Source: Calendula officinalis
Lineage: Eukaryota; Streptophyta; Magnoliopsida; Asterales; Asteraceae
Length of the DNA stretch: 64,000 nt
Assembly: GCA_963853835.1 (NCBI GenBank)
Contig: OY970832.1
Span: 32,686,208 to 32,750,207 of the forward strand
Direction: 5' to 3'
Shown here: positions 49,001 through 60,120 of the stretch, in pieces
Layout: the number at the start of each line of letters is the position of its first letter
Position numbering within the stretch: the stretch's first letter is position 1
Made by a program: the position numbers and the translations under genes
Notes under the pieces: model-generated
The model's database searches: none
The model's input: the letters and a program-made list of their open reading frames with translations, nothing else
What the model was told of the DNA's origin: nothing

Positions 49001-50265
49001 AAGGTGAACAAGATTCACAAACTATAGTCACCTCTGCTGTTGGAGCCAATGTTCAAGAGGATATTCCAGCAGGTGAAACCCCAAAATCACCAACACTCGC
49101 CTCTGCTGGAATACCAGAAGAAGAAGACGTTTCAGTAGACGATACTCCAACTTCAACAACACTCGTCCCTACTGAAACACCTGAGGTAATTACTTCAGCA
49201 GGAGAAACAATAACACATTCAATATTCACTCCTGCTGAAGATCTCAGGGAAGAAGAAACCTTAGCTGGCGTTCGCATTGTTGATACTTTTGAATCAGCTG
49301 AGGTCCCACAAGTCCAAACCCCGCAAGTCCAAAACCCTCAGCCTATTATACAGGTGAATCCTCAACCTGCTGAGGGGGAGCTTTCTGATGCCACGGTTAC
49401 AGCTGCTCTTCTTGAAGAAGCTGGAACCGCTGCAGATCTTGAAGCAACCATTACTCTTCAAAGAAAAACTCAAGAAGAGCTGTTTCAAAGAGCTGAAGCG
49501 GAAAGAGCAGAGAACATTACGTTGTTCAACAAATTTCTTTACAAACGTCGGCAAGAAGCAAGAATCAGCAGCGTAAGGTACCATAAATCAACATCCAGCT
49601 CTCCACAAGAAATCATCATATATAGAGCTGGAGGGCCCTTCGCTCCTGAAAGGGTTTCTCTGAACAAGGTCAGCACTCATTTCAGCTATGATGAATGGAA
49701 TGAGATGTTAAAAGCTGCCAAGACTGCAAAACCATCTCCAAACATTGCAGATCTGGAAAGTGAGGCAAAAATCGCAATCTTCTCCTTCAAGACTCTATGC
49801 GACAAGATCAAGAGATACTCTCCTGATCTGGCAAATCGCATACCAGCTGAATTGCGTGAACCTCAAGCTGAGACTGTCAGAGAACCTGCTGGTGAAAGCT
49901 TCGCAGCAAGAGGGGATAAACGTAAGTCTATTCTCCCCGAGCCTCTCGCTGAACCCAGATCAGCTGAGGTTGGGTCATCAATAATCTATGCCAAACGACA
50001 AAGACTCAACCTCTCAAGAACCGTACCCATGGGAGTTAACTTTATCCCTGGGCGTGTTGTAAAAGAACCCATTTACGGTTTCTGCTATCTGGATGACAAG
50101 AAGAGGCATTGCTTTCAACAAGCTGATGAACTAGACCTGTGCGACGTTGAACAACTTATGGTCTATCACAAACTGCTGAGTTCCTCTACTGAAGAGGGAA
50201 AAGAAATGAAGACACTAATAAACTCAGCCGTCAGCTCAGTGTATCAGAAAGTCTTAGGAGAATAA
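46073..50265 (+). pseudogene. SIRE B third ORF (env-like position), about 1,400 codons, lightly broken
   Basis: It starts MSTSRKSSETTLARDAIEFS. The N-terminal domain (about residues 40-240) holds KLLRDFWMSA, HQITITVDYF and YIRFFTLCIAHVMTEKLQID. A Ser/Pro/Lys-rich region follows (from ~46900), then Thr/Glu/Pro-rich stretches. A coiled coil lies at ~48520-48900, a second charged helical region at ~49430-49590, and a C-terminal domain (~49600-50265) contains PMGVNFIPGRVVKEPIYGF. Stops are TGA at 46361, 46517 and 48520; frames change near 47270, 47680 and 48060. I see no signal peptide or obvious membrane span, so an envelope role is not supported; a structural or chromatin role is equally possible. 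The function is not known to me. Confidence 0.7.
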
Positions 50266-50489
50266 ATACTTAAGACTATGTATTTGTTTTATTTTCCTTG
50301 TACTTAATCAGCTTCATATGAATGGAAAATTATTTTTGTAATATACTTGTAGAAATATAGTAAAGAGATAAAAATAGTCAAAAGAACCCAAAGGGTCAAA
50401 AACGCATAAGCAGTCAGTTGATCAACACAGCTGACTCATTACAGGTTCATACTTATACAGCTATTCGATTGCATCAAATAGGGGGAGAT
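50266..50489 (+). other. SIRE B 3' UTR and polypurine tract
   Basis: A short AT-rich stretch ends AATAGGGGGAGATT, and the 3' LTR starts at the final T. The GGGGGAGA tract is the plus-strand primer. Confidence 0.85.
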
Positions 50490-51445
50490 TGTTAGTCCCC
50501 AGACGAAGTAAATAAGATTTGATAATCAATAGCTAAGAAGAATAAATCAGCTGAAGTATGTATCTCAGTTGAAGTACAAGTATATTCATAAACCTTCAGC
50601 TGAGTACGTACTCAGCTCTAGGAATCAACTCGAATCAGCAGCAATTCAAGAGTGATCATTCGAAGTCTATGGCCGAAGGACAGAGACCAGAAGAAGACCA
50701 CTCAACTGATAGTGGAATCAGCTGATGGTACCTGCTGCAGATAAAGACTTAGTGGAAAATATTCTTGACACTTTGAATATTTTCCTTTCCCGCTCAAAGA
50801 AGAAGAAAACGATGAGGATCTTCTATTTCGGTAATAGAAGATAATTTATCAGAACATCAACGTTTGTCCCTCCAAGCATGTATAGAGAAAGTCAACATCT
50901 TTTGTACTATCATAGTACATCTTTTCACTGTGCGTCAGAAAAGATTGCAATAGAAGTTGGCACAAAGTACAATTGTGACTATAACGTATGCAAGAGCATT
51001 TAATGTTTCCGTGGACAAGTCTACATTGATGAATGATATGTTTACACGTCGATTAACTTGTGGACAAAGGAACATGGATCTTGGGCTATATATAGAGATG
51101 TAAATGCTTGCATTTACACACACCTTTTAGCATTCATAGCACAAGAACATTCTCTGAGAGTTTGTTATTGTCTGGTATTAACTCCTTCATAGTTATTACT
51201 CAGGCATTCAAAATCAGTTGTTAGTATCAGCTGATATAAATCTCCTTGCATAGTCTTTTAAGTTTGAGCGAATAAAAGTGTCATTTCGAGTATAAAGTTT
51301 TAGTTAGTGTGTACTATCTATTTCCGCAAACTTTGTACTGTATTTAGTTGTTTTAATAAACTCTTAACCTGAAATCTTGTGTTTTTTTATATTTAAGTCT
51401 TTACTTAGCCGTAACGCAACACGTTTGTGTTGTTGGGATCCAACA
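50490..51445 (+). repeat. SIRE B 3' LTR
   Basis: TGTTAGTCCCCAG to GGGATCCAACA; matches the 5' LTR with few differences, including a short TTGTTAGTATCAGC insertion near 51215. Confidence 0.95.
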
Positions 51446-52380
51446 TGAACTATATCATGCATCACCTTTTATTACTTTACCGTTTCCACCAACACACTTT
51501 GAACAAAGCACGTGCATCGCACGGGCCATGTTGCCTCGTATATTTAAAAGTTGAGTTTTGTCATAAAAATATGAAACTAATGTAACAAAAATGTAGTAAA
51601 AGCTAATAACTTCATCAAATTTTCATATCAAAAGCCTTGAAATAATATTTTTAGTAAATGATTATGAGTAATAAACTAATGCATAGTTTGTCACAAATAT
51701 GATTAATAAATTAATGTAATGAACAAGACTATTGTAATAAAAAAATATAATAAAAACTAATAACTTAATCAAATTGTCATATCAAAAGTCATGAAATAAT
51801 GTTTACACTAATGCACATTTAATTACATTTATTTAGTAAAAATAAAAGTTGAATTGTTGTCATAAATATGAATAAGAAATAATTATGACTAATACACTCA
51901 AATTGGCATATAAAAAGTTTTGAAATAACTATTAGTAAATTAATATAAGTATTAAAATCATTTTATAATAAAAGAAGTAGCATTTAATTATAATTGTTTA
52001 ATATATTTAAAAGTTGAAGAAATAATTATAAATAATATAATTATTAGTAAATTAGTTTAAGTAACAAAAACCATTTTATAATATAAAGAAGTAATATTTA
52101 ATTATAATTATTTAGTATATTCAAAAGTTGAAGTGATAATTATGGCTAATAAACTCAAATTGTCATATCAAAAGCCTTGAAATAATAATCAATTTACCAT
52201 TTCAATTCAATATTAAACATCCCCATCCGTTATTAGAAGCTCAGAGGTTGAATGGTGCTATATATGAATAATTACAATAAATATAAATATTTAAACCCAA
52301 TATACAATAAATATCCGAATTAAAAGAAGAATTATTGTAGTATCGTTTCACTTCATATACAACCTAAGCAATTTACTTTC
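51446..52380. repeat. Hairpin-headed repeat element with degenerate internal repeats
   Basis: A hairpin GCACGTGCATCGCACGGGC lies near 51509-51527, followed by CATGTTGCCTCGTATAT. Downstream, a ~33-base motif (TCAAATTKTCATATCAAAAGYC...GAAATAAT) appears four times (near 51615, 51768, 51895 and 52154). No coding region. The same head occurs near 54586 and 61787. It may be one end of a Helitron-like or other non-autonomous element; boundaries are not defined. Confidence 0.5.
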
Positions 52381-52397
52381 ATATATAATAAATAAAT

Positions 52398-53654
52398 TGC
52401 AAAGTAAGTTGTCAAGAAATTGGGTTCCTTGGAAAAATATCTTGGCAGCCAAAGAGTATGGCAGTCTTGAAATTGCAAGTTTAAAAGCACTAAATCTTGC
52501 ACTTTTACTTAAGTGGTGGTGGAGATTGTTTAAAGAGCCGAATGCCTTATGGTGCCGAGACATAAAAGCTTTGTATGGAGATGATGCTGGTTTTTCAAGT
52601 CCCAGTTCAAATTGTTACTTGAAGGGCCCGTGGTCCCTTATTATAGAGGCCGTTAAATATCTTCATGACAACCAAATTATAGGCTATAATGCTATTAGAT
52701 ATGATCTTGTTAGTGGGGATAAGATCAATATCTGGCTAGATGTTTGGTTAGATAACCAACCGTTGAAGGAGAAATTTAACCGACTATTTCGGTTAGATTT
52801 GGATAATGACTGTTTGGTTAATGATAAATGGAATGGTGGGGGTTTGATTTGGCGTTGGAGAAGACATTTACGGGGTGGCATTGAAACGGAACAATTTGAA
52901 AATTTAATGTCATTGCTTGATCGAGTTAATATTAAAGTTGGAACCGATAAATTATGTTGGGTTGCAGATAATCAATCGGGTTTTTCGGTTGCAGGTGCTA
53001 GGAAACTAATAGATAAATCTCTTCATCCTGGCACAGATTTTAGCACGATTTGGTGTAGTTTTGTCCCGATAAAAGTTAACATTTTTGTGTGGCGTTTGAG
53101 GTTGGACCGGTTGCCAACTAGGCAAAACCTTTGGCGAAGAGGTATGGAAATTTAGTCAATCTTCTGCCCTGTCTGTCAAACATGTATGGAAACGGTGGAA
53201 CACCTTTTCTTCGGTTGTGGTATAAAGGTACAGGTTTGTACCATTGCGAAATGGTGTGATATTCGAAGATTTGAGGGCAGATCCATCGATGATTGGTGGA
53301 TGTTTATTGCCGGGTTGAGTCGTTCGAAGATTGCTGTAATGAAGATGAAGACGATAGGGATGGCAACATGTTGGATGCTTTGGAGGTTTAGGAATTCGCT
53401 TTTATTTGATATTGGTAGTATTAGAAAAGGAGATACTATTGACCTTATTGTTTTACATTCGTTTAATTGGTTAACCCATAGAAATCAAGCTCGTAAGATT
53501 TCTTGAGTTAAATGGATTAAGAACCCATTGTTATGATTCGTTTAGTGACTTGCTAAACTAATTTATTGGAGTGGGTGGTTCCCGGGGGGAGGGGGGTTGA
53601 TGGGAATGTCGAAGCTCTCTCTATGGCCATCTTTTTTTGCTGTAAAAAAAATAT
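52398..53654 (+). mobile_element. 5'-truncated L1 LINE fragment, plus strand
   Basis: It is flanked by a perfect 17-bp duplication ATATATAATAAATAAAT (52381-52397 and 53655-53671) and ends with an A-rich tail. Only the C-terminal part of ORF2 is present. The frame from 52397 to 53155 begins within the region after the RT catalytic site (NWVPWKNILAAKEYG) and stops at TAG. It resumes to 53506 with the zinc-finger-like FCPVC...VEHLFFGC. 5' truncation with a long duplication is the hallmark of abortive target-primed reverse transcription. The sequence resembles LINE1 more than LINE2. Confidence 0.9.
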
Positions 53655-53671
53655 ATATATAATAAATAAAT

Positions 53672-54261
53672 ATCACAATCTACAATAAACATGTACCTTT
53701 TGTTGGATTGGAAGAACTAGATGTTGCATTTGATTAAAAACAAGTTCGAAATGAAAATTGAGTTTTTGTGTATGCTCATGAATATTAACCATATATAAAA
53801 AATAATCAAGCCTCGGTTAAATAAGACAAAGTGTTTAACATAAATAATAGTACTAAATTCAATTAAACAATAGTCTTCTCATTCAACTATAAATAACACA
53901 CTATCAAGATGCAAATGATATTGAGTTTTCAAATGATTTTAGCTTATTAACCTAACAAAACATCCACGTAAAAAAGAGTCTGGTGATAACGATTTTGTTA
54001 GTATTTTTATTACATAGATGCATGTTTTTGTGTATTTGTACGGATTTCTATTTTTTATTACGTACTTTTGGAGAAAAATGTACAATTAGAAGTCTGACAT
54101 AATGTTTGCATTAACCGACATTAGTTGAAAAAATATTATTATAATTCACAGTTTTACTTATAAAAGACAAAGCATGAATATCTTCCCAGTACCATTTATA
54201 TGTTATTAATAACATGTTTTGTATTACACTAATAAAAAATTGATAACGTTAATTGAAAATA
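53672..54261. other. AT-rich DNA, nothing recognised
   Basis: No frame, TIR or RNA gene that I can support. Confidence 0.5.
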
Positions 54262-54402
54262 TCTTTGGATTTGTAATCGTAGAGTAAAGTATAAAGTTAG
54301 TTGGGCCGAATGACTTATTTTACCATGTAATTGTTAGTTACTTTGGTTTTCTAGCTTTTTGCTAGTTTTTTTTTTAATGAAAGCCGTTTCAAAAAAAAAA
54401 AA
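54262..54402 (+). mobile_element. LINE 3'-end stub with poly-A tail
   Basis: ATCTTTGGATTTGTAATCG, TTAGTTGGGCCGAATG, TTATTTTACCATGTAA and CTAGCTTTTTGCTAG match in order the 3' end of LINE2 (reverse complement of about 56078-56225). The stub ends in 12-13 A residues at about 54402. It is a severely truncated copy of the same subfamily. No exact target duplication was found. Confidence 0.75.
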
Positions 54403-54673
54403 ATAATAATGATAACGGTTTTGTTACTTTGCATTTTCCTCCAACAAACTTTGCTTATTTAGTACAGCACTCGCAATCAACCTAAACGTGTTACCGGTCT
54501 TACTTTTAGTACCTTGTCCGTTACACCAATACAATGTTGATTTACTTTTAAATAACGTTTTATCATGAATAAAGTCTGTGAATCGCACGAGCCATGTTGC
54601 CTCGTATATATAAAGATTGAGTTTCATGATTGATGTAACAATTAATATCATGTAGTCTTAAATTTCATGTATT
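54403..54673. repeat. Second copy of the hairpin head
   Basis: GTCTGTGAATCGCACGAGCCATGTTGCCTCGTATATATAAAG (near 54576-54617) matches the head at 51509 and 61787. The rest of the interval is AT-rich. Confidence 0.5.
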
Positions 54674-54915
54674 CCATTTTGGCAACCATTCACTAAAACG
54701 AAACATTTAGCATAGTATACGTCTAAATGCACTTTTAATTCCTTGGAGATATCGAAACTTGGCCTTTATTGTTTTGGCAACCATTCATTGAAACGAAATG
54801 CTTTTGCATTGTATACGTCAAATTTAATTCCATAAATATTGAGCGTTCATTGCCTTTATTATTTTGTCAATCATCATTGAAACCTTGAAACGTATCATTT
54901 TGGCAGTAATGTAGC
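54674..54915. repeat. Degenerate tandem repeat, three units of about 97 bp
   Basis: TTTTGGCAACCATTCACTRAAACGAAA, GTATACGTC and GCCTTTATT recur in units starting near 54676, 54773 and 54867; the third is shorter. It directly follows the second hairpin head. Confidence 0.7.
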
Positions 54916-56068
54916 ATTTAATTACCCCAATTTATATTACATGTTCATTTGATCGGAACTATCATTCCTAGCCTACCTTTCAATATTTGTTCCTTCTTCA
55001 CACCACTTCTTCCTCCTTCAAACTTCCTCAAAACCGTTCCATTGAATGCTTCCCTTCAACCGGCGTGCAATTGACAAAGCACCGATATATATCCCTATTT
55101 AACACATCGACTCTAATCACTTTATGTCATCTCCACCGTTTCAACCCAACAACTTCTGTCATCTTCTCCAACCATTGACATCCCTTCCTCCTTTTGCCAC
55201 TGTTTCACACCTTTGTAATTCGAAAATCACCAGCCATATATAACTCTTCGTTTATTGTCTCTCCAAATCCAACACTGCAAATCCATTGATTTTGTTGCCG
55301 GGTCGTCTTCAAGCCTAAATAATGAACAAAAGTTTTTTTTTTTGGTTTTGTAGTTTATTAATTTGTTTTATCATTCAATTTTGCAAAAGATTGTATAGAT
55401 GAATTGACTCAATCTTATGAGGGTTTCTTCATTTTTTTAATTATTTTAATTAGAAGAGCAGAATGAATAGGCAAAATTGTTCTTTTATTCTTTTTTTATT
55501 ATAATAAAGCCATCTATTTTTATATGAACACCAAGTGTTTAAATTGACGAATCAATAGTGTGTTTCATGTTATTTTTTTCATGTTATCCAATTTAATTCA
55601 ATGTATATTCTTTTTTAGTTTTTGCAAGAATACTGGGATAATTTTTGTTGCTATTAATAAATATATACCACTTTCAGAAATGAACATAAATCAATTTGTT
55701 TACCTTGACTATTATAATGCAGTAATCAAGTCTGCATTGTGTATTTCTTTGTCCAAATTTCATAGCATTGTTTATGGTTTGTTTTGGTTTATTGACATTT
55801 TATAATTATTCAAGTATTTGTTTGATGGTTTTGAAACTTCTTCAATTCCGAAATGGTAATCTGATATGCTTTTTTTATGTGTATGATTATGATTTATATT
55901 GGTTGTTTATTAATTATTATGTAATTCTTGTTTTATACGACTAATTTAATTCTAATTGAAAATTTATAGCGGTAATTACTATTTTTATTACTTTATAATT
56001 TTAATTTCATAATAAAGAACAAAGGATGGTGTTGGCCCTTGGGTACCATAAAAGAAATATAGTAAGTG
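54916..56068. other. AT-rich DNA without a supported gene
   Basis: A pyrimidine-rich patch at 54985-55200 could be a captured 5' UTR or gene fragment, but no frame with a recognisable domain is present. Short frames at 54987 and 55560 look random. Confidence 0.4.
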
Positions 56069-56153
56069 TTTTTTTTTTGAAAACAGCTATCATTTAATAT
56101 AAACAAACTAGCAAAAAGCTAGAAACCAAAGTACAAGAGAGAAACTAAAAAAA

Positions 56154-59100
56154 TTAAGAGTTACATGGTAAAATAAGCCATTCGGTCCAACTAACTCTAA
56201 ATTTCGGACGTCGATTACAAATCCAAAGATAAGAAACCTCTTTAATCGAATCAACAAGCAAATTCCTCCTTGCATCACCATTATTGAACGTGATCTCGTT
56301 TCTGTGTCGCCAAATAATCCACAAAACCGTGAAAACCACCGCCTCAATTATTAATTTACTTTTGGAACTAAGAGATTTAGAATCCAACCTATGTAAAAAA
56401 ACGTCCAAATCTTCCGCATTCGTGTCAATGACTTGCAACCAATTTCCAATTGCCCGCCACACACCTCGCGCGACTTCACAAGACCAAAATAAATGATCCG
56501 TATCTTCAACACTATCCCCGCACATGACACAATTTAGATCATCAAAGGGATTTCCTTTCATGGATAAATTAACTTTAGAAGGAACCCGATTCAAATTAAT
56601 TTTCCAAAAAAGAATATTAACTTTTCGGGGCACTAAAGTGTTCCACCTCGTATGTAAAACGGACGTCGGGAGGGTAATATTGTCGAGCCACCTTCTTGTG
56701 CTTTTAACATCATACCCTCCATCATTACCGATATCCCATCTCCAAACATCCGGCCCATCCGACAAAATGATACCATCAATAGTCCGTTCTAATTCACGAA
56801 TTTGATCTTGTTCTCTTCCACTTCTAATATCACGACGCCACCCCCAAACCACGGACTGCCTATGAACCCGATCCGCAACCAAACAATCTGCATTTGAATC
56901 GAGCCTAAATATTCTCGGGAATGTCACGCACAAAGGGCTTGATCCGGCCCAAATATCCTTCCAAAAACGAGTCGATCCACCGTCACCAACCTGCTTTTTC
57001 AGATGCGAAAAAAATCCAGTCCGTTCTCTTTGAACTTGCTAATCATTTTAACAATCTGGGCCCATGGCGTCGACCCAAACCGGCGAACATTAACCAAATC
57101 TAACGCCCCATTGCTCCCATAAATAGCTTTCACTCTTCCACTTCTAATATCACGACGCCACCCCCAAACCACGGACTGCCTATGAACCCGATCCGCAACC
57201 AAACAATCTGCATTTGAATCGAGCCTAAATATTCTCGGGAATGTCACGCACAAAGGGCTTGATCCGGCCCAAATATCCTTCCAAAAACGAGTCGATCCAC
57301 CGTCACCAACCTGCTTTTTCAGATGCGAAAAAAATCCAGTCCGTTCTCTTTGAACTTGCTAATCATTTTAACAATCTGGGCCCATGGCGTCGACCCAAAC
57401 CGGCGAACATTAACCAAATCTAACGCCCCATTGCTCCCATAAATAGCTTTCACTACTTTTGCCCAAACCGTATTATTATTTTTCACAAACCTCCACACCC
57501 ACTTCAACACAAGGGAAATATTAAACGAGTGAAGACTACCAATATTTAACCCACCATTTTGAAGAGAAGCCAAAGCCGACTCCCACTTAACCCAATGAAT
57601 TCTTCATTTTTCTTCGGTGCCACCCCAAAAAAATGAGGCTCTCAACTTTTCTAGACTCTTCGCAACACTTTTTGGCATAGCAAATAAAGACATATAATGT
57701 ATGCCCAACCCACCCAACACCGACTTCAAAAGAAAAGATCTACCGCCAACCGATAATGTATTAACTTTCCAACCGGACAATTTTTTCTTAAATTTATCAA
57801 TTAGAATCTCCCAGTTCTTTGTTCTAGACATGTAAGCTCCCACCGGAATCCCAAGATAAATAAAAGGTAATTTGCCACTACAAACGCCAAGCAAACCCGC
57901 CATCTCTTTAACATCTCCATCCGGGACCCCAATACCATATAGATTAGATTTACGCAAATTAAGTTTCAAACCCGAAGCCATATGGAAAAAATGCAAAATA
58001 ATAAGAAGTTTTTGCACATTACTAAGCGACCACTCACCCATGAAAATAGCATCATCAGCATACAATAAGTGAGATAACGGGAAAGAATCATCATTTACCT
58101 TCACCCGTTTAAAAATGTGACTATATGTTGCTTCTTCCATGGCTACATGGAGACCTTCCATGGCAATAATAAACATAAAAGGTGATAGAGGATCACCTTG
58201 TCTGAGCCCTCTTTCAAGCTTGAACTCTTTAGACGTGTTTTCATTGATAATAACCGAGGCCCTTGACGATCTAAGGCACGCACTTATCCACTTCCGCCAC
58301 TTCTCCCGGAAGTTCATAATTTCATCATACGGTCAAGAAAATCCCAACTAATGGTGTCGTACGCTTTTTCAAAATCTATTTTTAAAATCATGGCACTCTT
58401 CTTCTTTTATTTATACCACTCTATGACCTCATTCACAATCATGGGGCCATCCAGAATTTGACGACCTTTGACAAACGCCGTTTGCTCTTGACTGACAACC
58501 GAATCCACCACTAAAGCTAAACGAAGAGCCAACAATCTAGCTTTAATTTTGTACTGAACACTAATAAGACTGATGGGCCGATAATCTTTCACTGCAAGAG
58601 GATTTAGCACTTTCGGGATCAACGTAATAAAGGACGAATTGCAGCCAGTCGGAATGAACCCTGTTTCAAAAAACTCAACAACAACATTAAAAATATCACA
58701 TTTTAAAATATCCCAAATTTTTTTAATAAAAGCAAAAGTAAAACCGTCGGGGCCCGGGGCCTTATCATTTCCACAACTCCACACCGCCACTTTCAGCTCC
58801 GACATTGTAACCGGAGCCGAGAGCATCATTGAGTTCTCGGAAGTCAGACTCTTGATTTTATCGCTTCGTCTTGCCACTTTAATAACCGGGACACATTTAA
58901 ACTTATTAGCATAATAAGCAAAAAAATATGTCTTTCACCGCCGGAGGAGAGGTAATCCAAACACCATCTTGTTTCACACCACGAATTAATGAGTGACGTC
59001 TTTTACTGTTAATAATCCCATGAAACTATTTAGTGTTTTCATCACCCTCAATCGCCCATTTGATCTTGGATTTTTGGGACAAATCTTTCCATTCTTTGGT

Positions 59101-60120
59101 CTCCGATTTATACAACGAAATTTTTGCATCTTGCCTTTCCCGTAACTCCTCATCCGAAGCCATAAACACGTCCATCTTCTGCTCTATACGACTCACTTTA
59201 TCAATCAGATTTTTCTTTTCTTCCGCGAGATGAGCATTTTTATTCCACCACCAAACTTTACACTTTTCCTTTAACATCTTTAGTTTGTCCTTAAAAATAA
59301 TAAAGTGGCTACTACTAGAGCTAACCACATTCATACCCCACGCAGCTTTTACCATCTCTTCAAAAGAACCATCGTCCATCCATGAATTAAAGAACTGGAA
59401 CACACGCGGGCCATAATCAACTGTTTCTTGCGCCATCACTATCGGCCGGTGATCCGATATGATATCATTCATGACATTAGCCGTAATATCGGCACACACT
59501 TCGAAAACCCCTTCATTAACAAAAAACCGATCAAGCTTAATCATTTTCCGACCATTCGAACTGATTCTGGTATAAGCAGACCCGCCCATTGGGACTTCAA
59601 CAAGGCTTGCCGAATCTATAAAACCATTAAAATCTCCAATTTCCCTAGCATTCATACCACAACCCCATCTTTCGCCTTCTTCCCTAACCGCATTAAAATC
59701 ACCCAATAAAATAAAATTCCCTTCATTAGTTTACATATAATTGACAATAAACTCCCACAATCTTCTCTTTTCTACAATACCTTGTGGAGCATACACATTC
59801 CCCATAATACATTTGAGATTGTTTATCTACCATTCTCCATGCACAAACAACACATTCTGGAAGCTCTCAATACGTGAACTAATAAATAAAGAAGGATCCC
59901 ACACAGAAAGAATACCTTCCGAAGCACCAAGCGCACTACTTAGTGCAAAACCGAACGAAACATTGGCCCAAATTTGCCTGATCATAAACCAATCCACCTT
60001 CGACACTCTAGTTTCTTGTAACCCAAGGAAAGAAATCTTATACTTATTACAAATTGCGCCAATCCGTTTTCTCTTAACTACATCGCCAATACCACACGCA
60101 TTAATGGACATAATATTCAT
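56154..60120 (-). pseudogene. LINE2 ORF2: endonuclease-reverse transcriptase, pseudogene
   Basis: It starts MNIMSINACGIGDVV. Endonuclease motifs include FLGLQETRVSK, MGDFNAVREEGERWG and ISDHRPIVM; a TAG near 59827 and further lesions follow. RT motifs are GPDGFTFAFIKKIW, DYRPISLISVQYKI, RGLRQGDPLSPFMFI and an intact LLYADDAIF (near 58060). The C-terminal zf-RVT-like domain in 56933-56154 contains NCVMCGDSVEDTDHLFWSCE. The 320-bp duplication (56815-57134 and 57135-57454) shifts the frame, since 320 is not a multiple of three. Confidence 0.87.
56815..57454. repeat. Exact 320-bp tandem duplication in LINE2 ORF2
   Basis: The segment beginning CTTCCACTTCTAATATCACG at 56815 is repeated at 57135, and both copies end CATAAATAGCTTTCACT. 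The translated frames in the two units (56921-57103 and 57241-57423) are identical, implying a recent duplication or an assembly error. Confidence 0.92.

Larger units (their letters stand above)
31629..51445 (+). mobile_element. SIRE B: Ty1/copia SIRE-lineage retrotransposon with third ORF
   Basis: LTRs at 31629-32574 and 50490-51445, a perfect primer site, a polypurine tract and gag-protease-integrase-RT-RNase H order identify a complete Ty1/copia element. Removing the nested element (35425-42711 plus one target duplication) leaves about 12.5 kb, long for copia because of a ~4.2-kb ORF after pol. The flanks read GGAAC (31624-31628) and TGAAC (51446-51450), a target duplication with one mismatch. 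The LTRs look very similar by eye. All ORFs carry stops. Confidence 0.9.

Noticed and set aside
46073..50265. Calling the SIRE B third ORF a true envelope gene
   Set aside because: No signal peptide, membrane span or cleavage motif is evident; only the position is env-like.
53983..54425. GATAACGRTTTTGTTA on both sides of the LINE stub as a target duplication
   Set aside because: The left copy is about 260 bases upstream of the point where LINE similarity starts, so it does not abut the insertion.
54987..55178. Possible short host gene in a pyrimidine-rich patch
   Set aside because: No recognisable domain, no splice-supported extension and AT-rich flanks; could be a captured fragment but not supportable.
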